From Tetracladium setigerum (Eukaryota > Ascomycota > Leotiomycetes > Helotiales): DNA of 64,000 nt. This document shows, piece by piece, positions 22,034 through 34,911 of the stretch. The notes beneath the pieces were generated by a model. That model was not told the DNA's origin. It searched no databases and was given only the letters and a program-made list of their open reading frames with translations. The position numbers were made by a program, and so were the translations under genes. Each line of letters starts with the position of its first letter. The stretch's first letter is position 1. The stretch spans positions 1,178,001 to 1,242,000 of the forward strand of contig PZJY01000006.1 of assembly GCA_031472005.1 (NCBI GenBank). Reading direction: 5' to 3'.

Positions 22034-24496
22034 TGTCGATGATATTGAGTGGGTATCCTGACAAGAGCAGATCCTTTGCGTTCAGTTGCGGGCGCAGAAA
22101 ATCGACCAACTTGCGACTTCAGAACAGGCCATACGTTCGGCAGCAGCATAAAAGAATATGTATTCAAGCGCAGTTCCCCTGAGTTTGCCGCAGGCGGATC
22201 ATCATGTACGAACTTCTCTTTTGGTGTAGCATGTGTGCAATTTTCGAACATGGGTAACATGTGGTATATCGGCGTTCTAATATGTCTGACATGGGAAATG
22301 AATGGCAGGATGTAACTCCAAGACTTAACTCCAAGACTCAAACTAACCCGAACCCCGGGGATGGAACGTTATGCGGGCTTGAAGTTGCATAAATGCGTAT
22401 CTGGTAGCTGGTAACTTTCTCTACACGTGGTTGGATCTGGCATCGTACGGCACACAAAACTAAGCATTGTTGGTTTTGAAATGAGCGATTCACGATGCAA
22501 CTTTGCAAGAAATCCTCAAGCATTACTTGTGGTGGGAAAGTAGAACATCTGAGCCATATCCTCCCCTAATAACATTGTGAATAGTTCGTCCAAACTTTCA
22601 TAATGATAGAGATGTTTGCCTGTGCACGAAATTTCACAGGACCACAGAAGTTGGCATCGAACGAGTCGGATCGTACCAAATGTGATGTTTAAGGGGGCGT
22701 CTATAAAAACATCCCACTCTTATCGAGTCAGGCCTGCATATCGATTGGGAAAACGAGGAAATGCGACTCTACAACAGATGGAACTTTTCTAGGTAGGGGT
22801 CTCGTCCACATTTCGAAGTTGTAGTGGAGAATATATGTGGGAATCTAGTCCACCACGATGTCTTGTGGAACGGCCTAAAGTAACGGCTTGGGAAGGAGGC
22901 GGAAGGATGGGGGAAAATGAAACTTCAACTAACCCTTGGCGTAAAGGGAATACGCTGCAGAGGAAGAAGCAGGTACCATTTTTTCGCTGAAGAAATTCGA
23001 GTTTGAGCATATATTCCACATTGTATACTCTTGTCAAATCCGTTTGTGAAAAAGGGAAATTATCATTTGACCTTTTGGCAAGTTCAAGGGACCTCGGTAC
23101 AGTTCCGAGCGCTCGTATTAATTTCTAGTCCTGTTCTTTTGATTCGGATGAGACCGAATTTCTTCTCAATCGGATTCTCGTGGAGCGGAGTAATGTAGAT
23201 CCTTTGCTCAAAGGAGAGAAGGTAACTGAGACTGGGAGAGGAATCAGACGGCCTACAGGAAAAATGCTAGTGAAGGCTTGGCTGCATACTTGGTATGCGA
23301 AAAGCTCCTCGGCCGTCGTGCCAGGGTCAAATAAATTGAAATAATAGACGTAAATTTTCTGTCTGTGCGGTATGGCACAGTATGGGTAGTCTTGCCTATT
23401 TTGGTAATGGATTGATTGTAAACTTGCTCTACGGAGTAAACGCCTGCTTATTCGTAGAAATGTCTAACTTGGATACAGCACAGAGCAGAAGAGCTTCAGG
23501 GAGCTGGTATGTTCTCGCTGAAGAAACTTCAACGAGGGAAGCGGCTTGACTCAACGTCACATACATAAATCCCAAAGGTAGATTGTTTATTGGTAGGTTG
23601 AAGTAAACTAAACCCCATATAATCCACTGAAGAAGTGTGGCGTTGCGGGTGGGAGGAAGTGACAGTGCCGTCCCGGTTTACTAGTTTAGACGAGGTGCCG
23701 CCTTGGCAAAAGGCTCGTTTAGCTAGTTTCGGCTCCTTCGAAATCGGTAAAAATACTTCTCCTGGTTAGGTAGGAACTGCAAATAACTATCCCCGGCACT
23801 ACTGCCCTGTCAAAATGCAAACACTCCGCTTCTCCATTTTGCTGCAGGTTTTGGGGGCGACTGCAACTTCAAGACTTTCCCAGACTCTCCGAGATACTAC
23901 AGTAGTGTCAAGGACGCCAAGAAGCACAAGGCCTTTGAACGTCTGAATTTCATATCCCTGGTGATTGCATCTTACCATCGCAGGAAAATTGTGTCAAATG
24001 CCTGTCTGCCACGAGGTGAACCACAGGAATTCCTCGATGCAGTTTCAGCAACGTGGAAGCCCCTTCTAGAACACGAAAAGAACAAGAACGAACGACATTT
24101 CTGACAACGGGATCTTGGCCTTCTCCTATTCATGCCTTCGACAACTTTTCAAGACTTGTTATCTGAAGGATCAATATTGTCAAGTCAATACTTATCGCAT
24201 AGTTCTCCACAGTAGTCTAATTCTACATAGTCGTCCTACCTAGATATGGCGGAAGCCCCACTCGAGATGCACCTCGACCCATGCCTTCAGACCTTCATAT
24301 CGAGAGCTTGGGCATTGCTAATCTGCCTGTCATCTGCCCACGCAGGCGCAAACTAGAGATATAACTTCGGGAAGATCCCTTCCTCAGTGGCTTCTTCCCC
24401 CATCCCTCTTTCACCTCATCATTCTCTAGGCAAAGTTTTGCCATTACACTCATTTTAGAGCTTTTTATTAAGTTTCATCTTCACTAGTCAATCATC
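22034..24496. other. Divergent intergenic region (SAT4 gene / FAD oxidase)
   Basis: 2.5 kb between two outward-facing starts. An exact TACGGAGTA motif lies at 23430-23438 and a TATAAAAA element at about 22699-22706. No open frame here has recognisable features. The last 150 bases look like the leader of the oxidase gene. Confidence 0.5.
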
Positions 24497-26601
24497 ATGA
24501 AGAACTTCCTTGTCGCAGCTTTGCTGCCCCTCCAACTTTTGGTGTCAGCCCAGACCATCGTAGTCGACAACGTTGCCGTCGGTAAGCTTCCGCGTCCCCG
24601 CTTACAATTTCACAACAGAGAATCGGTGACTAACGGATAATATAGAGGTCGATGAATCCGTCGTTGCCCCTGCGGCCACTACCTCCAATGTGGAAGTGTC
24701 AGATGCAGCAGTTTCTCTCTTCCCAGGCGAGAGCATCCAACTCACTGATGCTGTGCTCGCCAATCTCACTGGTTTGGAACTCTCCAATATCAGCCTGTTC
24801 TCGTTTGAGGACACCTCCAGCACCGTCGCCAGGAGGAAGAGAAGTCTTGTCAGCTTGCTCAAGTGTAAGACCTACCCAGGAGACTTCCTGTGGCCTTCAA
24901 CCATTGTGTGGAAGATTTTCGATATCCTCCTCGGCGGTGCCTTGATCAAGACCATCCCTTACGCTGCTGTCTGCTACGACGATTTTGGCAACTTCGACCA
25001 GGCCAAGTGTGACTTCAGGTCCACCAACTGGGTGTTCGGTTCCGCATACCAGTAGGCCGCCCATGCTCCAATTTTGGCAAACCTGTTTTCTAACAAATAC
25101 TAGTATCGAGGATCCTACCTCCGTCAACGGTGTATTGTTCCAAGGTCTCAGTTGCATGCCACCATCTCTCAACCCAACTAACAAATCTTGCACTCTCGGT
25201 GGCTACCCTGAGTACGCTGTCGCCGTTAAGAATGTCGCCCAAGTCCAACTTTCCGTCAACTTGGCCCGTAGCTTGAACCTCCGATTGGTTGTCAAGAACA
25301 CTGGACACGATTTCAACGCAAAGAGTGTTGGTAAAGGCGCTCTTTCCATCTGGACTCACAACCTCAAGGATGTCAAGTTCATGAGCTCATACAAGTATAA
25401 CGGATACTCTGGCCCAGCATTCAAGCTTGGTGCCGGTATCCAGGCACACGAACTTTATGCCGCTGCTAAGGCCAACGGTGTTACCGTCGTCGGTGGAGAA
25501 GGCCGAACCGTTGGTGTTATGGGAGGCTACATTTTGGGAGGAGGTCACTCCCCTCTCTCCAGCATTTACGGAATGGGCGCCGATCAAGTTCTATCCATGG
25601 AAGTTGTCACTGCCGATGGCCGTTTCCTCACCGCCAGCTCAACTGTCAACTCTGACCTCTTCTACGGTCTTTGCGGTGGTGGTGGATCAACCTTTGGTGT
25701 CGTTACCTCCGTTGTCGTCAAGGCCTTCCCCAAGATGAAGGTCACCACCATGACCTATGTTCTTTCCACTGGCGCAACTGTCAGTGCCGAGCAATTCTGG
25801 TCCGCTCTCCGCATCTTCTTCAACGACTTCATCAAGTATACTGATGCCGGTAACTACGAATATTTCCGAATCACCGGTACCGGACCAGGACAATTCATGA
25901 GCGATATGGGCCCATGGTTCGCACCCAAGATGTCCAAGGTTGAGCTCCAAGCCCTCGTTGCACCTATGTTCGCTCAATGGAAAGCCATTGGAGTTGATAT
26001 TGAGCCAGTCTACACCGAATACGATGACTTCCACTCTGCTTGGGATGCCTCTTTCCCAACTGAGCCATGGGGATCCAACGCCATCCGTCAAGCCAGTCGT
26101 CTCTTCCCCAAGGCAAACTGGGAGAGCCAAGCCAAATTGAACATGACTTTTGATGCCATCAAGACTGTTGTTGAAGATGGTGCCTACGTGATTGCCTTCA
26201 ACATTGCCGCCGCCCCCAAGACCGGATACCCAGACAACGGAGTTAACCCAGCCTGGAGAAACACCGTCATGCACTGCATTTTGGCCAACTTCTGGGATCC
26301 CACCGCCGCCGAGTCCGTCATCAAGGCCGCCAGCGACAAGCTCACCTTCGACTGGATGGAGAAGTTGCGCGCTGTCTCTCCAGGTGCCGGTGCCTATATG
26401 TCCGAGGCTGATTACATCGAGCCAAACTGGCAACAATCCTTCTTCGGTTCCAGCTACAGCAAGCTTCTCAAGATCAAGCAAAAGTACGATCCTAACGATG
26501 TCTTTTACGCACACGAGGCTGTTGGAGCTGAGAAGTGGGAGATGTCGGAGAAGATTTTGGGCAACCTGCCTTCGCAGAACTCCAAGTTGTGCCGTGTTTA
26601 A
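24497..26601 (+). CDS. Secreted FAD-linked oxidoreductase (BBE/PCMH type, MreA-like)
   Basis: Flavoprotein oxidase of the vanillyl-alcohol-oxidase superfamily, similar to fungal isoamyl-alcohol oxidase (MreA)-type enzymes; the substrate cannot be read from sequence. Three exons: 24497-24581, 24646-25051, 25104-26601; 662 aa. Intron 1 has a CTAAC branch point; both introns keep frame. A signal peptide covers about residues 1-19. A dibasic RRKR site at 91-94 could be a Kex2 processing site. The FAD-binding PCMH domain contains KNTGHDF, where His232 is the expected covalent FAD ligand, and VVGGEGRTVGVMGGYILGGG. In bicovalent berberine-bridge enzymes the latter has a Cys (G-x-C-x-T-V-G); here it is Gly, so a single covalent link is likely. 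The C-terminal BBE motif (WQQSFFG..YDPNDVFYAHEAVG) is intact. Confidence 0.9.
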
Positions 26602-27360
26602 ATGTCTTATGTATCAATGCCAATGTATCAATGTTCGAAAATCGTAGACTGTAGTCAATAGAAAATGTTCATGGACCTGATTGCAAAATACTCTCATTAC
26701 TCTTCTTTCCTCCAAGGTGCATCATCACCTCGATTACTCCTCCTGAGCAGAATAAATTTACCCCTTGTGCTAAGCGAGGCCTTGGCATAGATGCGAAACC
26801 CCCTTTCACAAGGCAAGACTGGGAGAACAAAGGTTCCAAAATGATGCATTCCATGTCAATTTCTCCATGGCACTTGTAAGGATCTATTTCTAGTGATTAG
26901 AAACTGTACACACTGCCGAGTCGACTTACCTGAATAATTATTCTGCTCGAGTATTCTCTCTTAACAAAACACAAGTCGGCCGGGTCTATGTTTACCCTGG
27001 GGTATTTTTTGGATCGGACTGTTTCCACTAGACTTCGAGGGGACAATGTTGCGTGCTGATACTTAAAATATCTTTGAAATATATTGTACTTAACACAAGT
27101 CTTTGATCTACCAATCCTGTTGAGTAAAGATAGATGTGCCCTCTGCGGACAAATGTTCACGCTTGCTATATCGTAGCATCGTAAACCTTGATCATCCTCT
27201 CAAAAACGCCATCTATGCAATATCCAGCGCCCCGGCAACCAAACCCCACGAAACGCCTTTCTTCTCATCCATCCCAATAATCCATGCTATGCCAATACCC
27301 ATCTTAACGAGTCCACCTTTCCCATGACTTTTTCACAAGTTCCCTATCCATCCGCCCTCA
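26602..27360. other. Convergent intergenic region (FAD oxidase / YPI1)
   Basis: Contains the facing 3' ends of the two genes; no supported gene or repeat. Confidence 0.5.
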
Positions 27361-28001
27361 TTAACTCTTCTCGACCATCCCACCACCTGCTCCTCCACCA
27401 GGCTTAGGTTTTGGCATTTTCTCATAAGCATTCGGACTTCTCTTCCTTCCCTTCCCCTTCCCAACCCCATGACTATGTCCATGCCCCTCATGTCCATGCC
27501 CCTCGCAATCCTTCTTCCCTGATCTAGCCGGTTTTGCGCTTCCATCATCAGCACCACTATCACTATCATCACTATCACTTGAACTCTCATCGCTCGATTC
27601 ATCGATCCCCTTTGGCGCATGGTAAATACAACACACTATGTAGACACAAATAAATCAGCATTGATTCCTCCGTTCAGCTCTCCACACATATCCTCTCCCT
27701 CCAAAGGATTATTCCAGTGCTCTAGAATGGATACACACATACCTTTACTCTTCTTCCTCCCTAATCCCTCATTATCAATCACATCCTCGGCCCACTGTAT
27801 CCGTTGTCTCCTCTTCGTTCCTTCCTCACCATCATCTTCGACCTCGGTTTGCGTATGTGCTCCTCGCAGACGAAGCACAGCTTGTTCTGGCCGCGGGCGA
27901 AACGGGAGGTTGGTTGTTTGAGTGAGGGTTGGTGCTGAAGTGCGAGGGGCTGTTTGTTGGAAGGTTTCTCTCGCGCTGGACGAGGATTGTGATGATGCCA
28001 T
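27361..28001 (-). CDS. YPI1: Type 1 protein phosphatase regulator Ypi1 (inhibitor-3 family)
   Basis: Small disordered nuclear regulator of PP1 (Glc7), homologous to mammalian PPP1R11. Exon 1 is 28001-27743 and exon 2 27635-27361; intron 27742-27636 (GTATGT..CATAG); 177 aa. Diagnostic sequence is RIQW at 67-70 (an RVxF-type PP1-docking motif) followed by AEDVIDNEGLGRKKSK, then VCCIYHAP across the splice junction, as in all family members. The tail is acidic Ser/Asp-rich, then His/Gly-rich (GHGHEGHGHSHG), then Lys/Pro-rich. The frame is open upstream to 28142, but the ATG at 28001 starts the MASSQSS sequence expected of the family. Confidence 0.92.
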
Positions 28002-28805
28002 TATATTGTGTGGTATTGTAAATGTGGGAGAGGGTAGAGATGTGAGTTTCGGTATCGCACCGGGGGTTTGGGTCGTGGGAAATGAAGGAAAGAGAAGGTC
28101 GAGCAGGATGTGATGAGGTTGTTTATTATCGGATTGCCCCACGTTTTTTGTGAGTGAAGGTGAGTGACGCTGAAGCTATTCTGCTGCCGCTTTAACTTTT
28201 ACCAAATGCTTGGCACCAGGTCCTTAATTCTGCAATGGAAAACATGTCCCATCCCGCCGTTCTGTCTCAACAACAAACTCTTCCAACAGAGATGATCAAG
28301 TCTAAAAATATGGCAGCATGTAAATTTAGGCATTTGCAATTAAAAAGCCAACAAAAAAGGCTTCAACAACATATCCGTTTATGTTTGGCTTCATTGGGAC
28401 TTCAAAATGCCAAGAACCGAGGCTAATACCATTTCGTCATAGCAGTAACGCCTCCCCCTGCTGAAGCTTGGAAGATCGCCAAAGAATTTTGAGGGCTGGA
28501 CCTTCAGATTGGAACTATCAACACCATCGCCCATTGTGCAAAACGATTACCACTCTGTCGAGTCTGCTGAAGCACTGCCTATTAGTGACTTAAAGTCCTG
28601 GAACGACTGATTTCAGGAAAAACGACATAATTGTCAGTAAATCCAAAGCGGATCACGCAACAACGGAGATATCGGAAACTCGGAATTTGTCAAGAGAGGC
28701 GTGGTTGTTCTGCGTGAGCTCCTAGGTGGGCTTCTGACTAGATATAGGGAAGAACTCATCTGTACGGATCTCCAATACCAGCCTATACGTACAGTTCGTT
28801 TCACG
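28002..28805. other. Divergent promoter region (YPI1 / DUF1279 gene)
   Basis: Two outward-facing genes share these 800 bp. A 63-residue frame at 28235-28426 is Gln/Lys-rich and unrecognised; I do not call it a gene. Confidence 0.5.
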
Positions 28806-29875
28806 ATGCTACGAACATCAATGTCGTCTTTTGGAGCGAGGGGCGCAAAGAGATTCCCCTCTGCTCTCCGAACAACCCAAACAACCACACCACTTCGTTC
28901 GATTGCCCAACGATCCTTTGCCACCAGTCGCACGAATGCGAAACCGAAAGCCTCTACAGGCTTCACATTCACGTCGAATTCCCACCCAAGATCTTCAAGA
29001 CCTCAAAGCATACTGGAAAGATTACGAAACTCGGCGCGGTTCTTTGGCTCCTCCAGAGCGAGATTAAATGCCACGCCAGCAGTGAGCACGCCTCCTGCCG
29101 AGCCTACAACATTAAAAGGAAGGATGGCGAAGCTATCAAGGGAATATGGGTGGTCGGTGGTGGGAATATACTTTGCTTTGAGTGCTCTGGATTTCCCATT
29201 TTGTTACCTGCTAGTCAAAGCAGTGGGCGTGGACAAAATCGGTATGTAGCTCACATGGTGGATTGTGCGAAGTCAATGTGGGGGAGGACATACGATCAAG
29301 TGACAGAAAGGGAAGCCGAGCTTGCAAGGTTTCTCAGTATAACAAAGGCTGGCGCGGGTGTGGTCCAGCATCGGAAGCCAACTTAAGTTGGGAACACCAC
29401 AACCTGAAGCATTGACTAATAGCTCAATCTACAGGAGAAATTGAACATGCTGTTATGTCAACTGTCAAAGGATTGATACCAGAGGCAGTTAAACAGCAAT
29501 GGCGTGACTGGAAACAAGCATTAAGGAAAGAAGAGTTAGAGCACACTGGCAGTGATGACTTTAGCGACGGTCTAGAAATGGCATCTTGGGGTGTCGAGGA
29601 AGCTAGTGCAGCTAACAAAAAAGAAGCCAGTAAGTATCTGAACTCCTATTTTCAAAATTTACGCCTAACATTTCTCAGGTCTTGCAACTCAGCTCGCCTT
29701 GGCATATGCTATCCACAAGTCTTTCATCTTCATTAGGGTACCTTTAACTGCAGCTGTTACGCCTAAGGTCGTCAAAATCCTGAGAGGCTGGGGCTGGGAG
29801 ATTGGAAAGCGAACGACAAAGGAAGCAAAGGCTCTGAAGCGTGCCGCGATGCCACCCAAGCCCAAGAAGAACTGA
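28806..29875 (+). CDS. Mitochondrial DUF1279 (FAM210/Nat2-like) protein
   Basis: Inner-membrane-type mitochondrial protein of the DUF1279 family (yeast Nat2, animal FAM210A/B); exact biochemical role unsettled. Three exons: 28806-29241, 29435-29629, 29679-29875; 275 aa. Residues 1-55 are rich in Arg, Ser and Thr without acids, as in a mitochondrial presequence (AQRSFATSRTNA). The DUF1279 core starts with KGRMAKLSREYGWSVVGIYFALSALDFPFCYLLVKAVG, a membrane segment, and ends with AYAIHKSFIFIRVPLTAAVTPKVVKILRGWGW. The tail is Lys-rich (KRAAMPPKPKKN). Intron 1 is 193 nt and intron 2 is 49 nt with a CCTAAC branch point. The frame is open 5' of 28806, but this is the first ATG giving a presequence. 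Confidence 0.9.
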
Positions 29876-31416
29876 GTTTCAGCTCTAGAGTATAATATTT
29901 GATTTGCATAGCGGGATCGGGCGATGTAAAACACTGTATCATAGGTCAAAGTGCTAATTTCATCTCATATAGAATTCTACCTTGCCTTGCTTTGTGCCTC
30001 CTAATGACCCTCCTCCCCGGCACAGTTGCTAGTCGAGGCTACCGCCATCGGGCCCATGCATGGACCACATTGGTTTGGAACTAGCTTCCTCTCAAGACTT
30101 TTCTTACTCTGTTCTTTGTCTCTTTGTTCCTGGATGTTATTGAAAGTGGTGGGTTGCAAGGATTGAGCAAAATCTTCTTTCCCAGGAAACGACCCGAGCA
30201 AAACCACTCACTCACCTATGCAAAGTCTCCCCACGGGAGGTGGACGTCAGTATGTTCCGACATCACGAGATAGATTCGCACATGCTGGTAGGTTTCCTCG
30301 GATCGATGCCCCGTTTTTGATAGTCGAAAACACACCACTTTCAAGCCCTGTCACTCATTCCTTTGTTATTCCAATTACCGAGAACCTAGAATGCCATACA
30401 CACTTCTTACAACGTCTAGTCTTTCGTATGTTTGATTTTCTTCTGCGTCTAAACTTATCTAAACGCCATCGCCTTTATCCTCAACAGCACAGCTCAACTA
30501 CAACATGCATTAGATGCAGGAACTTCCCACTTCTTCATGCGCAATCTTGCATACCCGTCTTGCATTTTAAGGCCCGATGCGTCTAGGGATCTGTGCGGCA
30601 ATTGTTTGGTGATGAGTTGGAGGCACCGGTTGCGGGGCGGGATATACATTCTTAGCACTTGGACCACATTCCTCAAGACGAAATATCCTGCAACCAACTC
30701 TGCAACACAAAATTGGCAAACCCCTCCTCTTGACAATTCCTCTGTATTGTTAGGGACCATGCCATTGTCTTTTTGTTTTGTTGAAAGAACAATATTCATA
30801 CAAGACGGGTTGCCTCATCTAAAATCGAAAAGTCATAATTGAAGTATAATTTAAGTGCTCTCTTTCGGTTTTCAAGATACTGCAGCAAGTGCTGAACCAC
30901 AAAGACCCCAGAAAGAAAGTTGGAACAACACAATCCATGTCACATTGGTGCTACACCCCCTTGGGAATATCACGTTCAAGATCATAGGCATGGTAGAAGA
31001 TTGTCGATACCCCGCCTTGACAAAGAACTCTCGCAACTCGGTATCAAATCACCAATAGGCGATAAGAGGGCAGACCACCGGTTACCCCAGTAAAGAACTC
31101 ATTCTTTGTCCCGCTACAATGGCACACCAGTGACTACTCATACGTTGCGAAAGGCTCTCTCGACCGAACAAAGAAAATTGCATTCCTAGGCCCTATTGTC
31201 CAGTTAACGAACTTCAATCCTGAGAGTTGTATATGGGATGGCTGGTGTTATGTCGAATGGCACCGAGGTTGGCATACATATATTCTCTTCACACTTGTTC
31301 TGCCTGTTGTGGTTCCTGAATCTTCACTTCTCACGCACACTCTTCAGTACTTTTCCCTTCCTTGCACCTTTCATTCAAGCATACCCTTTTTCACTTCCAA
31401 TATTACATGACACAAG
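29876..31416. other. Intergenic region upstream of wetA
   Basis: No gene supported; short frames occur in all six frames without conserved features. CT-rich sequence at 31290-31410 is probably the wetA leader. Confidence 0.5.
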
Positions 31417-33104
31417 ATGTCCCTCTCTTCGATTGCTGTCTGCTCAAGCGATAAGGCTTCTGAACTCTTTGGACACGGCTGTGAGGAAGTGACTGCCGAT
31501 TTCTTCGACGAGTTTGTTACTTTCAACGAGAATGAGGCCATAGATTGTACAAACGTGCCGCCATCAAATTATCTTGACGCTTCAGCGAGCGAAAGCACTT
31601 CTTTCGACACTTTGTCAAGCTTCTTCGATAATGATACCAAGCCACATACCTCCAACAATGGCGAACCGAAATTCTACAACGATTTAATGGGCAAAGCTGC
31701 TGTTTCGGATACCGAGCTTCTCAGTCTCGAGGGCATCTCACTGGAATCGCCCTATATTGCACAATATCCTCAACACGTTCAGTGTTCTTTACCTCCTTCT
31801 CCTACTCCAACCGCCGCAGCTTTGTCAAGAAGAAAGACTCGAATGTCAGAAGTTCTTTCCAAGTCTCTTAGGAAAGCATCAAGCAGTTTCGACAAAGCGT
31901 TGCTTCGTAGTCCAATTCGCAAGACTGCTGCTTTTCCGAATATGACGGGCGGGCCTCATCACATCGACAACTGTGAGCAGTGGGGACAGAAATCGGAACA
32001 CGATGCTTCAAAGTTTGATTTCAATTTCAACGAGAACTCTCGCAACCTTACACCTCCTCTTACCTGCAGAGTCTCCGACATATCACCTAAACTTGTTCGC
32101 ACACCCTCCAAGCCGACCAATGGATTTGCCGATCCACCTTCGATGCATGGATCTGCAAAGTCTGGCTCCTACCACACTCCTCTTAACACACCGAGGTTGG
32201 AGTATGGCCATTCGAGAGACTCAAGCGGACAGTTCACTTCGGGCCCCTTGTTTCCCGTTACTCCTCAAAATCACAATGGTCCGAGTTTGTGGGGACGACT
32301 ACCTCAGTCACCTCCAGTCAACACCTTCAGGTCCTTCTCCTCCAACGTATATTCGGAAATGGAAGAACCCCTCTTGTGGAGCCATGCATCGATAGCAAAG
32401 ATGGCCCATCCAGCACCCAGTGGATTTCACAATCCACAGCGGGTGACAAAGTCACTTGCCATGCAACTTCAAAATGGACATGCATACAGCACAAACAGCA
32501 TGTTCTTCGATTCTGCATCCATGGCTTCAGGACTCATGATTCAAATTCCTAGCACCCACCCACAATCGCGCCCACGCCCACAACAACACTCAATAAGTAT
32601 GGGCTCTCCCCAATGCCACAACAGCAACGAGCTTACTGCACACCCGGACGACCTCGACAGCAACGAGCAGCTACACAAGGTTTGTACACAACAGCGCAAA
32701 AGCGACACTACCAACATCATGAACGACAAGAAAAGCAATATCACAGATCATCACACAAGACACACAAGACTCGCCATGTATCAAGCGACTCGGAATCCTC
32801 ATCTCCTAAATCACTCTCGTCTTCCTCCCTCCACGTGCGAAAGAGGAGATCTCCACGAACGAACAAGCATTCTACGCCTCGCACATCTGCGCCGGGAGAA
32901 GCAGTCGACTTTGTGAACTTCACGCCGCAGGATAGCAAGAAGATCCTGACTGGGGTTGCGCCCAGTGGATCGTCGAAGACAAAGGCGAGAAGGGAGAAAG
33001 AAGCGATGGAGAAGAGAAGGAAGCTGAGCCAGGCCGCTGTCAGAGCCGTGAGGGCTGCAGGAGGTGATATTGAGAGTTTGGTCCAGGAGGGGTTATTTGT
33101 TTGA
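31417..33104 (+). CDS. wetA: Conidiation regulator WetA (frame interrupted once)
   Basis: Regulator of the late phase of conidium maturation, downstream of BrlA and AbaA; a DNA-binding protein acting in the nucleus. The N-terminus has the family's acidic start (DFFDEFVTFNE), then a Ser/Pro-rich middle with SRRKTRMSEVLSKSLRKASSS. The C-terminal domain is the most conserved part: VDFVNFTPQDSKKILTG, APSGSSKTKARREKEAMEK, then RRKLSQAAVRAVRAAGGD and a hydrophobic end. The first part reads in one frame to about 32610 (SMGSP), the C-terminal domain in the next. The switch falls at a run of four C (32608-32611); a fifth C gives SMGSPPMPQQQ and a continuous 562-residue protein. Without it the protein would end at 32916 in unrelated sequence and lose the conserved domain. 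No intron is needed. Confidence 0.92.
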
Positions 33105-34911
33105 TGGATCCCTTCGCACCAATGTACCAATGTGTGCGATTAGGTGAGATGGACATTTGGAAGTGTCGAGGGGAAGGGTGTGCACGACTACTGTATACTA
33201 CAAAACAGTTTGCTGATTGTCAAAACTAACTGGCTACCATTTCCAAAGGCAGAGGGAGGATTTGTTATTTTGTATCACAACATTCACAACAAAAGTACTG
33301 CCGGGCTGCTTTTACTTACTAATAATATTCTTCTTCTTTTTGTCTTCGTCGTTGGCCTGCTGTTCTTTCTTTCGGAACTTGGATATCGATTGAAACACCC
33401 CTTACTTGTGACTTGTGTGCGTAATAGACTTGGCTTTCATGGTAACAAGATCAAGTATGTACCACCTGGGCCTCCTTTACCGAGCTCAGGGTTGTTGTTG
33501 AGAAGGAGGAGAGACCCGAGAAGCCGGAGGAACCGACGGGAGGTACAGTAAGGTGTCTGACATGGTCAGTAAACAAAACACATCCAATGATTTGCTCTCA
33601 ATAAGAGATTAGACGCATCGACACCAAGCGCGCTGACAGCGTTGGGAGGATGATTACCCCTTATCAAGTGCATGCTCTCACTCTTGAAAATATTAATGTT
33701 AAAGTCGGGCTTGTTTATTTTAGTTTCCATCACACTGTAGTGTGGTGACAACACTCTTCAAGTACCTTTAAACGTTCCTGCAAGACCGAAACACTCACTC
33801 CAGTCAGTAGTGGTGCCGTCATTATTCACGTAAAAAAGGAACTGTTCTGTTCCAGAGACCAAAGACCCGGGAGTTGGCTAGCTTCAGGAGCTAGCTCTCA
33901 TGTCTTTGCCCATTCCCCTTAAACACGGATGTCTCGTGCGACCCACGTATCATACTCCGTAATAATTGCCGTACACTCCGCGGGATAGCGTGGTGTTGAC
34001 CAGTCGATCTGTGGACTCCTTGCTACTGTACGAACTCCTCCCTCGTCTGAAGCTTCAGCCCTACGCTTGCTTCCGTAGCTTGTCCCATACGGAGGTACTG
34101 TACAACGTTGATGGGATGATGATGATGATATGTCAACAGCCCATCTTTCTGTCTTTCTTACTCACCTATCGCTGATCCTTAACCCTGACCTTCCACGCGG
34201 CTACGAGCCCTACATGGAATAGGAGTCAAGACCATTGCCGAGACCTTTCGGCTATTTCCAGACTCTGACTGTGCTGCTGAGATGATTGGTAAAATCACGA
34301 CGGACCTTGCTTGGGGCGCGGCGGGTCATCTCCATTGCTTGGCTGGTTCAGCCCTAGAATGTGCTTGAGACGGAACGACCTTGATCGATGGCTTCACTTC
34401 ATTCATACCCTCTCAAAATGTTGTGTTTCTCTCCCTAATCCGCCCTGCGACCAAATCGCACGTCAAGCAGAACATGCGCCGCACCGCCTGAATGTGATGC
34501 GATTTCCAGATCTCTATTCCCTCTACTATACCTTCGTCCCGTCGCAAATCAGCCTTGCCGGCCCACCTGGAGAGCCTGAACCAACAAACAACCACTCGTA
34601 CTTTGGTTCCGCCATTGAAGTCTCTGCTGCTGCTTCTTCTACTGCTGAGACCGCGCAGTCAAAAAGACGACAAGCGATCCAGGACCGTAGGCTCTGGTAA
34701 ACACGCTTTCCTAGGACTTCCAGGCCGTTCCCCTTCCCACACCGGTCTTGGAGCTATATTCCCTTGAAGAGTAAGTCGGTATCGTTTCCTCGTGGCCGCA
34801 TTTATTCACACGCGACCAGCACTCTAAGCATATATAAAGCTATCCCGACCGTGATTGCCGCGAATACTTGCATATGAGGTTGGCTTGGAGAAGGGATGCA
34901 GACAGGGCACC
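33105..34911. other. Intergenic region between wetA and the DUF3433 gene
   Basis: No gene supported. An exact TACTCCGTA motif lies at 33953-33961 and a GTACTGTAC motif at 34095-34103, next to a TACGGAGG near-match. Confidence 0.5.
34831..34838 (+). promoter_or_regulatory. Possible TATA box of the DUF3433 gene
   Basis: TATATAAA lies 73 bases before the ATG at 34912. It fits a core promoter with a short leader, but fungal TATA boxes are poor predictors. Confidence 0.35.

Noticed and set aside
24602..24862. Minus-strand open frame opposite the oxidase gene
   Set aside because: It lies antisense to well-supported exons and has no recognisable features; long antisense frames over this coding region (also 25687-26514) follow from its codon use.
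28235..28426. 63-residue Gln/Lys-rich frame between YPI1 and the DUF1279 gene
   Set aside because: Too short and featureless; lies in the shared promoter region.
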